Assembly (NCBI GenBank): GCA_947371775.1 | Contig: CANBQX010000145.1 | Coordinates: 1 to 5,014, forward strand | Source: Comamonadaceae bacterium | Lineage (GTDB): Bacteria > Pseudomonadota > Gammaproteobacteria > Burkholderiales > Burkholderiaceae_C | Length of the DNA stretch: 5,014 nucleotides | Direction: 5' to 3' | Shown: piece after piece, positions 1 through 5,014 of the stretch | Layout of the letters: every line of letters begins with the position of its first letter | How positions within the stretch are numbered: position 1 is the first letter of the stretch | Position numbers and translations under genes: made by a program | The notes under the pieces: generated by a model | What the model saw: the letters and a program-made list of their open reading frames with translations, nothing else | Database searches by the model: none | What the model was told of the DNA's origin: nothing

Positions 1-1826
1 TCGTTTTCCAGCGCCAGGCCGTGCATGAAGTTGTAAATGGCTTTTTTCAGGCCACGCCCCAGCAGGTCGTGATCGACGCCCGTGGGGTCGGTGAAGCCAA
101 TGTCGTTTTTCGCAAAGGTCACCGGCGGCAGCGTTGCCAGGGTGATGCCATAGGCGGCAGGATCCTTGCCCACGGGGGAGTGCACCGTGCAGGTAAAGCG
201 GTGAAAGAAGCCGCTTTGAATGCACCCGGCCTCAAACAGTTGGCGCACGTACTCCAGCGCATCTACCGTGTCTTGCACCGTCTGGCTGGGAAAACCGTAC
301 ATGAGGTAGGCGTGCACCAAAATGCCGGCGTCTGAGAAACCTTTGGTGACTCGCGCCACTTGCGCCACCGACACCCCTTTTTTCATCAATTCCAGCAGGC
401 GGTCGGACGCGACTTCGAGCCCGCCCGACATGGCGATGCAGCCACTTTGTGCCAAGAGCTCTGCCAGTTCGGGTGTGAAGCTTTTCTCAAAGCGGATATT
501 GCCCCACCAGGACACCTGCAGCTTGCGTCGCAAAATTTCCTGCGCCAGTGCTTTGAGCATCTTGGGCGGTGCCGCCTCGTCGACGAAATGAAAACCGGTT
601 TGGCCCGTCTCGGCCACGATGGCCTCCATGCGGTCTACCAGTGTGGCGGCCGAGGCGGTCTCGTAGCGCGAGATGTAATCCAGACTCACATCGCAAAAGC
701 TGCACTTTTTCCAGTAACAACCTTGCGCCACGGTGAGCTTGTTCCAACGGCCATCGCTCCACATCCGGTGCATGGGGTTGAGCATGTCCAAGAGCGAGAG
801 GTAGCTCTTGAGCGGCAAGCCGTCCCAGGTGGGCGTGCCCACGTCTTCAAACGGCACATCGGGCTCAGTCCAGTTGCAGTACTTCACAGCGCCATGGGTG
901 CTGTCGCGCACAAAGGTGCGCACCAGACGGCTTTGGGAACGTTTGCCGCGCACGTGCTCTAACAGCGCCAACAGCGGTCGCTCGCCCGCGTCCAGCGTGA
1001 TGAAGTCCACATAGTCAAAAAGACGCGGGTCGCTGAGCTCGCGCAGCTCCGTGTTCACATAGCCCCCGCCCAGCGCGATGCGGATCTGGGGATGGTGCTT
1101 GCGCACGGTTTGGGCAATGCGCAAAGCGCCATACATGGCACCCGGAAAGGGCACGGAGAGCAGCAGCAACTGCGGCTGGTGCTCGGCCACGGCCTGCAGC
1201 GTCAGGTCTGCGAGGACGTTGTCCATGAGATTGGGGGCTGCAACCAGCGCCTGGGCCAGCGGTTCGAAGCTGGGCTGGCTGCCCGCCAGGCTTTCGCCGT
1301 AGCGCACAAATTCAAAGCGAGGGTCGATGGCATCTCGCAGCACATCGGCCAGATCATTCAGGTACAGCGTGGCCAGGTGCTTGGCACGGTCTTGCTGGCC
1401 AAGGGCGCCAAAGGCCCAGGCCAGGGGGTCGGCAGCCTCGGCATCGCCATACACATCCAAGGCCGCAAAGCGCGGGCCTTCGGGCAAGAAGCCACGCCCG
1501 GCAATGCGGTGGCTGAGCGTGGAGTCACGCCCCTGCAAAAACGCAATCGCGGGGCCAATGGTGGCGTGGTAGTCGTCAAACTGGTCCAAAAAGCAGTGAA
1601 CGCTGGCGCTGCGTCGCGCCTGCGGCAGTGCCGAGGCCTGCGCCCGCACCCGGGCCAAACCGTCGGGGCTTAGCAGGGCCAGCACCAGTGCCAGCGCCAA
1701 GTCGGTTTGGACCGCGTCTTCGCCCTGCGCGCGCAAAAAGCCAGTCAGGTAGGCCGTGGACGGGTAGGGCGTGTTGAGCTGCGTCATCGGCGGAATGACG
1801 CTCCATATCCGCAGGGGGGCGGACAC
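1..1826 (-). CDS. Radical SAM protein with N-terminal cobalamin (B12)-binding-type domain, C-terminus cut by window edge
   Basis: This is a radical SAM enzyme of the B12-binding (COG1032-like) class; its substrate is unknown. The minus frame stays open for 608 codons and runs off the left edge. Residues about 10-32 (VIPPMTQLNTPYPSTAYL and following) form the N-terminal strand and loop typical of this class. Residues about 215-290 form a Rossmann-like B12-type domain (QLLLLSVPFPG, then GGGYVNTE). The cluster motif is GCYWKKCSFCD with C370, C375 and C378, spaced CX4CX2C. The barrel follows, with FHFVDE near 410, SGGLEVASDRLLELMKKGV near 465-483 and YGFPSQT near 510. I see no DxHxxG cobalamin histidine motif. 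The start is uncertain. I chose GTG at 1826 because the conserved SVIPP strand lies upstream of the ATG at 1787, but neither has a well-placed ribosome binding site (a GGAG lies 13 bases before the ATG). It is the last of three closely spaced minus-strand genes. The class is secure; the function is not. Confidence 0.87.
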   Translation of the reverse strand, partial: MSAPLRIWSVIPPMTQLNTPYPSTAYLTGFLRAQGEDAVQTDLALALVLALLSPDGLARVRAQASALPQARRSASVHCFLDQFDDYHATIGPAIAFLQGRDSTLSHRIAGRGFLPEGPRFAALDVYGDAEAADPLAWAFGALGQQDRAKHLATLYLNDLADVLRDAIDPRFEFVRYGESLAGSQPSFEPLAQALVAAPNLMDNVLADLTLQAVAEHQPQLLLLSVPFPGAMYGALRIAQTVRKHHPQIRIALGGGYVNTELRELSDPRLFDYVDFITLDAGERPLLALLEHVRGKRSQSRLVRTFVRDSTHGAVKYCNWTEPDVPFEDVGTPTWDGLPLKSYLSLLDMLNPMHRMWSDGRWNKLTVAQGCYWKKCSFCDVSLDYISRYETASAATLVDRMEAIVAETGQTGFHFVDEAAPPKMLKALAQEILRRKLQVSWWGNIRFEKSFTPELAELLAQSGCIAMSGGLEVASDRLLELMKKGVSVAQVARVTKGFSDAGILVHAYLMYGFPSQTVQDTVDALEYVRQLFEAGCIQSGFFHRFTCTVHSPVGKDPAAYGITLATLPPVTFAKNDIGFTDPTGVDHDLLGRGLKKAIYNFMHGLALEN

Positions 1827-1849
1827 AGCGGGAGTATCGGCCGAGGGGT

Positions 1850-2221
1850 TCAGTTGGCAAAGCCCGCGTAAGCGAGCTCATCCATCAAGGCATCCAATTC
1901 GGCGGAGCTGGCCAATTGCAGCTTGAAAAACCAACCGCTGCCCAAGGGGTCGGTGTTGGCCAGACTGGGGTCGGCTCGCAAGGCTTCATTGACTTCGACC
2001 ACCGTGCCGCTCACGGGCGTGAACACATCGGCTGCGGCCTTGACCGACTCGACCAGGCCGGCTTTTTCACCGGCGGTGAAAGACGCCCCGATCTCCGGGA
2101 GTTCGACAAACACCACGTCACCCAGCACCTCCTGGGCGTGGATGGTGATACCGACGGTTGCGGTGTCGGCGGCATCGCCGTCACGCGCCACCCAGACATG
2201 CTCTTCGCTGTATTTTTTCAT
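1850..2221 (-). CDS. gcvH: Glycine cleavage system H protein (lipoyl carrier)
   Basis: GcvH carries the aminomethyl group between the P (decarboxylase), T (aminomethyltransferase) and L (dihydrolipoyl dehydrogenase) proteins on a lipoyl-lysine, in the cytoplasm. The 123-residue product has the family's usual length and order. It begins MKKYSEEHVW, followed by TVGITIHAQEVLGDVVFVELPEIG (about 22-45), in two parts here: TVGITIHAQEVLG and DVVFVELPEIG. The lipoylation motif ESVKAAADVFTPVSG puts the modified lysine at K61, followed by VVEVNEAL and GWFFKL. The frame is open further upstream into the ETF-QO gene, but the MKKYSEEH start matches the family N-terminus. The ribosome binding site is weak. 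The start lies 8 bases after the ETF-QO stop, so translational coupling is likely. No gcvT or gcvP is adjacent, which is unusual for a cleavage operon. A GcvH-like lipoate carrier with another partner is possible, but the motifs are ordinary GcvH. Confidence 0.95.
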   Translation of the reverse strand: MKKYSEEHVWVARDGDAADTATVGITIHAQEVLGDVVFVELPEIGASFTAGEKAGLVESVKAAADVFTPVSGTVVEVNEALRADPSLANTDPLGSGWFFKLQLASSAELDALMDELAYAGFAN

Positions 2222-2229
2222 GGCGGGTC

Positions 2230-3921
2230 TTACATGCCGGCGTAATTCGGACCGCCGCCACCTTCGGGCGTGACCCAAATGATGTTTTGGGTCGGGTCTT
2301 TGATATCGCAGGTTTTGCAATGCACGCAGTTTTGCGCATTGATTTGCAGGCGGTCGGTGTTGTCGTCGTTCTTGACGTATTCATACACGCCCGCCGGGCA
2401 GTAGCGCGACTCCGGTCCGGCATAGGTCGCCAGGTTGATGTTGACGGGCACCGATGCGTCTTTGAGCGTCAGGTGGGCCGGCTGGTTTTCTTCGTGGTTG
2501 GTGTTGCTGATGAACACGCTGCTCAGGCGGTCAAAGGTGAGCTTGCCGTCGGGCTTGGGGTAGTCAATCGGCTTGCACTGAGCAGCGGGCTTGAGGTAGG
2601 CGTGGTCGGGCTTGTCGCGGCGCAGCGTCCAGGGAATGTGGCCGCGCAGCACAAATTGCTCAAAGCCGTTCATCAGGGTGGCCACCGTCAGGCCGTGCTT
2701 GAACCAGTTTTTGAAGTTGCGGTCTTTGTTGAGCTCGGTGTGCAACCAGCTCTTCTCAAACGCCTCAGGGTAGGCGCTCAGCTCGTCGTGCTGGCGACCT
2801 GCTGTGACGGCCTCAAACGCTGCTTCGCCCGCCTGCATACCGGTTTTGATGGCGGCGTGGCTGCCCTTGATACGACCCACGTTCAGGTAGCCCGCGTTGC
2901 AGCCTACCAAGGCGCCACCGGGGAACACGGTTTTAGGCAAGGAGTTGATGCCGCTGGCATTGATGGCGCGCGCGCCATACGACAGTCGTTTCGCGGTGAT
3001 CTCACCCTTGTCGTTTTCAAAGTAGTAGCGCACGTTGGGATGGGTCTTCCAGCGCTGCAGCTCTTCGAAGGGGCTGAGGTAGGGGTTGGTATAGCCCAGG
3101 CCGGTCACGAAACCGAGCGCGACTTTATTGCCTTCCAGGTGGTACAAAAATGCGCCTCCGTAGGTGTCTGAGGCCATGGGCCAGCCCGCGGTGTGCATCA
3201 CAAAGCCGGGCTGGTGGCGGCTGGGGTCGATTTCCCACAGCTCTTTAATGCCGATGCCAAAGCTTTGTGGATCGCGCCCTTCGTCCAGGTGGTACTTGGC
3301 AATCAGCTGCTTGCCCAGGTGACCGCGCGCGCCTTCGGCAAACACGGTGTACTTGCCCAGCAACTCCATGCCCAGCTGGAAAGTGTCCATGGGCTCACCC
3401 TCTTTGCTGATGCCCATGTTGCCGGTGGCCACACCTTTGACGGCGCCGTCTTCGGTGTACAAAATTTCTGCGCCGGTGAAGCCGGGGAAGATCTCCACGC
3501 CCAAGGCTTCGGCCTGCTCTGCCAGCCATTTGGTGACTGCACCCAGGCTGACGATGTAGTTGCCATGGTTGTCCGCAAACGGCGGCAAGACCATATTGGG
3601 CACCCGAAAGCCGGATTTTTCACCCAAGAACACATAGGCGTCGTCGGTCACGGGCTGGTTCAACGGTGCGCCGCGTTCTTTCCAATCGGGAATCAGCTCG
3701 GTCAAGGCCTTGGGGTCCATGATTGCGCCCGACAAAATGTGCGCTCCAGGCTCCGATCCTTTTTCAAGCACCACCACCGACACCTCTTTGCCCGTCTCGG
3801 CAGCGAGCTGCTTGATGCGGATGGCTGTGGACAGACCACCAGGGCCGCCGCCGACGATGACGACGTCGTATTCCATGGATTCACGGGGACCGAACTGGGC
3901 CAGGATTTCTTGGTGGGTCAT
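2230..3921 (-). CDS. Electron transfer flavoprotein-ubiquinone oxidoreductase (ETF-QO)
   Basis: ETF-QO takes electrons from reduced electron transfer flavoprotein and gives them to ubiquinone at the inner membrane, using FAD and one [4Fe-4S] cluster. It links acyl-CoA, sarcosine and similar dehydrogenases to the respiratory chain. The 563-residue product is full length for the bacterial family. The FAD dinucleotide motif VVIVGGGPGG is at 20-29 (G24, G26, G29). The family block GAHILSGAIMDP is at 59-70, FAEGARGHLGKQL at 194-206, and the second FAD segment VGCNAGYLNVGRIKGSHAA at 339-357. The C-terminal ferredoxin-like part holds C508, C532, C535 and C538 (CPAGVYEY, then NCVHCKTCDIKDP), matching the four cluster ligands of the human enzyme ETFDH. 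The start at 3921 gives MTHQEILAQFGPRE, a usual family N-terminus, with a GAGAG about 4-5 bases upstream; an internal Met at residue 16 is a less likely start. It heads the minus-strand unit with gcvH. No etfA or etfB is visible in the window. Confidence 0.97.
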   Translation of the reverse strand: MTHQEILAQFGPRESMEYDVVIVGGGPGGLSTAIRIKQLAAETGKEVSVVVLEKGSEPGAHILSGAIMDPKALTELIPDWKERGAPLNQPVTDDAYVFLGEKSGFRVPNMVLPPFADNHGNYIVSLGAVTKWLAEQAEALGVEIFPGFTGAEILYTEDGAVKGVATGNMGISKEGEPMDTFQLGMELLGKYTVFAEGARGHLGKQLIAKYHLDEGRDPQSFGIGIKELWEIDPSRHQPGFVMHTAGWPMASDTYGGAFLYHLEGNKVALGFVTGLGYTNPYLSPFEELQRWKTHPNVRYYFENDKGEITAKRLSYGARAINASGINSLPKTVFPGGALVGCNAGYLNVGRIKGSHAAIKTGMQAGEAAFEAVTAGRQHDELSAYPEAFEKSWLHTELNKDRNFKNWFKHGLTVATLMNGFEQFVLRGHIPWTLRRDKPDHAYLKPAAQCKPIDYPKPDGKLTFDRLSSVFISNTNHEENQPAHLTLKDASVPVNINLATYAGPESRYCPAGVYEYVKNDDNTDRLQINAQNCVHCKTCDIKDPTQNIIWVTPEGGGGPNYAGM

Positions 3922-3953
3922 GAAGCTCTCGCTAGATAATGATCGAACATTTT

Positions 3954-3976
3954 ATTCGGTCGCACAGAGACCCAAT
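3954..3976. repeat. Imperfect 23-base inverted repeat, candidate operator
   Basis: The left arm ATTCGGTC (3954-3961) and right arm GACCCAAT (3969-3976) are complementary at 7 of 8 positions around a 7-base spacer. The repeat sits in the middle of the divergent intergenic region and overlaps the candidate -35 box of the ETF-QO unit. The size and symmetry suit a dimeric repressor or activator site, such as TetR, GntR or LysR type, but no regulator gene is in the window and I recognise no specific family consensus. Chance cannot be excluded. Confidence 0.35.
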
Positions 3977-3999
3977 TCAGGTATTTGTATTTACTTATT

Positions 4000-4003
4000 G
4001 GAG
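4000..4003 (+). promoter_or_regulatory. Ribosome binding site of the SDR gene
   Basis: A GGAG stands 8 bases before the ATG at 4012. It decides the start: the frame is also open from an ATG at 3985, but that codon has no purine-rich site before it and would add nine residues (MYLLIGDKP) not expected in an SDR N-terminus. Confidence 0.75.
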
Positions 4004-4011
4004 ATAAACCC

Positions 4012-4794
4012 ATGGCCTATCAGTTGGATCTTTCCGGTCGCGTCGCCTTTGTTACCGGGGCCAGTGGCGGCCTGGGGGCTCAGTTTGCCAAGACCTTGGC
4101 CCGCGCAGGCGCGGCGGTGGTGCTGGCCAGTCGCAGGCAGGACAAGCTCAAGGACTTGCGGGCGGAGATTGAAGGCGAGGGCGGCAGCGCCCACACCGTG
4201 GACCTGGATGTGACCGATATAGCCTCCATCAAGGCCGCCGTGGCCCGTGCCGAAACCGAAGTGGGCCCTATCGACATTCTGGTCAACAACTCTGGCGTGA
4301 GCACCACCCAGCGTTTGCAGGATGTGACGCCCGAAGACTACGACTATGTGTTTGACACCAACACCAAGGGCGCCTTTTTTGTGGCGCAAGAGGTCGGCAA
4401 GCGCATGCTGGCCCGTGCGCGGGGGACGGCGCCTGGTGGTTTTACCGGCGGACGCATTGTGAATATTGCGTCGATGGCGGGCTTGCGCGTGCTGCCGCAA
4501 ATCGGTGTGTATTGCATGAGCAAGGCCGCAGTCATTCACATGACCAAGGCCATGGCGGTGGAGTGGGGTAAATTTGGCATCAACGTGAATGCGATTTGCC
4601 CCGGTTACATCGACACCGAAATCAACCATGCACACTGGGAGACCGAAGGTGGCAAAAAACTGGTGCAAATGCTGCCGCGCAAACGCATCGGTCACCCACA
4701 AGACCTGGATGCGCTGCTGGTGATGTTGTGCTCAGACCAAAGCCACTTCATCAACGGCGCGGTGATCGCCGCCGATGATGGCTTTGCCGCCTGA
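4012..4794 (+). CDS. Short-chain dehydrogenase/reductase (SDR), classical type
   Basis: This is an NAD(P)-dependent oxidoreductase of the classical SDR family, probably cytoplasmic; its substrate cannot be named from sequence alone. The 260-residue product has the usual length. The cofactor-binding TGASGGLG is at 15-22, and the sequence after the second strand, ASRRQDKL, has Arg41 and Arg42, which favours NADP(H) by family rules. DLDVTD is at 64-69 and NNSG at 92-95, a variant of the common NNAG. The catalytic tetrad is N117, S154, Y167 and K171 (YCMSK), and the PG motif (CPGYIDTEI) is at 196-204. The C-terminus FINGAVIAADDGFAA is typical. An insertion with Gly and Arg near 135-147 separates helix E from the active-site strand. 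It is read divergently from ETF-QO and meets another SDR gene tail to tail. A role in acyl-CoA or ketone/alcohol metabolism is a guess from neighbours. FabG-like 3-oxoacyl reductase is an alternative label. Confidence 0.93.
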   Translation: MAYQLDLSGRVAFVTGASGGLGAQFAKTLARAGAAVVLASRRQDKLKDLRAEIEGEGGSAHTVDLDVTDIASIKAAVARAETEVGPIDILVNNSGVSTTQRLQDVTPEDYDYVFDTNTKGAFFVAQEVGKRMLARARGTAPGGFTGGRIVNIASMAGLRVLPQIGVYCMSKAAVIHMTKAMAVEWGKFGINVNAICPGYIDTEINHAHWETEGGKKLVQMLPRKRIGHPQDLDALLVMLCSDQSHFINGAVIAADDGFAA

Positions 4795-4798
4795 GCGC

Positions 4799-5014
4799 TT
4801 AGCGGGGTGCCAGGCGGATGGCGCCGTCCAGGCGAATGACTTCGCCGTTGAGCATGTCGTTCTCAAAAATGTGCTGGGCCAATTTGGCGTAGTCCTGGGG
4901 CGTGCCCAAGCGCGAAGGGAAGGGCACGCTGGCGGCCAGTGAGTCTTGCACTTCTTGGGGCATGCCAAACATCATGGGCGTGCCAAAAATGCCGGGGGCA
5001 ATCGTCATATTGCG
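4799..5014 (-). CDS. 3-hydroxyacyl-CoA dehydrogenase type II-like SDR (HSD10 family), C-terminal 71 residues only
   Basis: This is the 3' end of a gene that continues past the right edge. The visible residues include TIAPGIFGTPMMFGMP, VPFPSRLGTPQDYAKLAQ and NGEVIRLDGAIRLAPR. These match the C-terminus of the human HSD17B10 / bacterial short-chain 3-hydroxyacyl-CoA dehydrogenase family, notably PFPSRLG and LNGEVIRLDGAIR. Members oxidise 3-hydroxyacyl-CoA to 3-ketoacyl-CoA with NAD, including branched substrates such as 2-methyl-3-hydroxybutyryl-CoA. The nucleotide-binding motif and catalytic Ser, Tyr and Lys lie outside the window and cannot be checked. The ATG at 5008 falls just before the TIAPG motif and is an internal methionine, not a start. 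The stop at 4799-4801 lies 4 bases from the convergent SDR stop. Family assignment is good; exact substrate is unknown. Confidence 0.88.
   Translation of the reverse strand, partial: RNMTIAPGIFGTPMMFGMPQEVQDSLAASVPFPSRLGTPQDYAKLAQHIFENDMLNGEVIRLDGAIRLAPR

Larger units (their letters stand above)
3922..4011. promoter_or_regulatory. Divergent intergenic promoter region between ETF-QO and the SDR gene
   Basis: These 90 bases separate two start codons facing away from each other and are clearly richer in A and T than the flanking genes, so both promoters should lie here. For the leftward ETF-QO unit a weak sigma-70-like pair can be drawn: TTGGGT (complement of 3970-3975) and TAAAAT (complement of 3949-3954), with a short 15-base spacer. 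For the rightward gene, GATAAT at 3935-3940 resembles a -10 box, but no good -35 box sits at the right distance. The existence of promoters here is a strong inference from gene layout; the individual boxes are only candidates. Confidence 0.6.

Noticed and set aside
360..1673. Plus-strand open frames of about 200 codons opposite the radical SAM gene
   Set aside because: They are antisense to a well-supported coding frame, have no family motif and no sensible ribosome binding site.
1576..1881. Minus-strand frame overlapping the end of gcvH and the start of the radical SAM gene
   Set aside because: It is in a different frame from both genes, its product is Arg/Gly/Ala-rich with no motif, and the radical SAM frame explains the region.
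2158..3939. Two long plus-strand open frames opposite ETF-QO (337 and 248 codons)
   Set aside because: They mirror the ETF-QO gene, whose G/C-ending codons leave the opposite strand almost free of stops. Their translations show no recognisable domain.
3985..4011. Upstream ATG as the start of the SDR gene
   Set aside because: It has no ribosome binding site, while the ATG at 4012 has GGAG 8 bases before it and gives the usual SDR N-terminus.
3991..4701. Minus-strand open frame of 236 codons opposite the SDR gene
   Set aside because: It is antisense to a complete SDR with all catalytic residues; the His-rich composition is typical of reverse-strand frames in GC-rich genes.
4787..4805. Rho-independent terminator between the converging SDR genes
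   Set aside because: The hairpin is short and bulged and has no T-run on either side.

Overview
The window looks like part of a GC-rich proteobacterial chromosome. Codons end mostly in G or C, and the ETF-QO, GcvH and SDR sequences look like those of Burkholderiales, perhaps Comamonadaceae. That placement is inferred from protein character and base composition; there is no rRNA or other marker here to confirm it. Gene packing is dense, and I see no tRNA, rRNA, insertion sequence, CRISPR array or obvious foreign segment.

Layout, left to right. Positions 1-1826 (minus) hold most of a large radical SAM protein with an N-terminal cobalamin-binding-type domain; its C-terminus lies beyond the left edge. 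Positions 1850-2221 (minus) encode a complete glycine cleavage H protein (GcvH) with the lipoylation motif. Positions 2230-3921 (minus) encode a complete electron transfer flavoprotein-ubiquinone oxidoreductase (ETF-QO). These three genes are read leftwards as ETF-QO, gcvH, radical SAM, with gaps of 8 and about 23 bases, and so look like one transcription unit. Positions 3922-4011 form a 90-base AT-richer divergent promoter region containing an imperfect 23-base inverted repeat. Positions 4012-4794 (plus) encode a complete short-chain dehydrogenase/reductase (SDR). Positions 4799-5014 (minus) hold the C-terminal end of a second SDR, of the 3-hydroxyacyl-CoA dehydrogenase type II (HSD10-like) kind, which meets the first SDR tail to tail with only 4 bases between stop codons.

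How the genes may work together. ETF-QO passes electrons from ETF-linked dehydrogenases (acyl-CoA, sarcosine or dimethylglycine dehydrogenases) to ubiquinone. The HSD10-like gene, and perhaps the other SDR, fit acyl-CoA oxidation. GcvH is the lipoyl carrier of glycine cleavage, but gcvT and gcvP are not next to it. The unusual point is the orphan gcvH placed between ETF-QO and a cobalamin-type radical SAM enzyme whose cluster motif is spaced CX4CX2C. I see no clear evidence of a wholly new system; this three-gene linkage is the item most worth following up.
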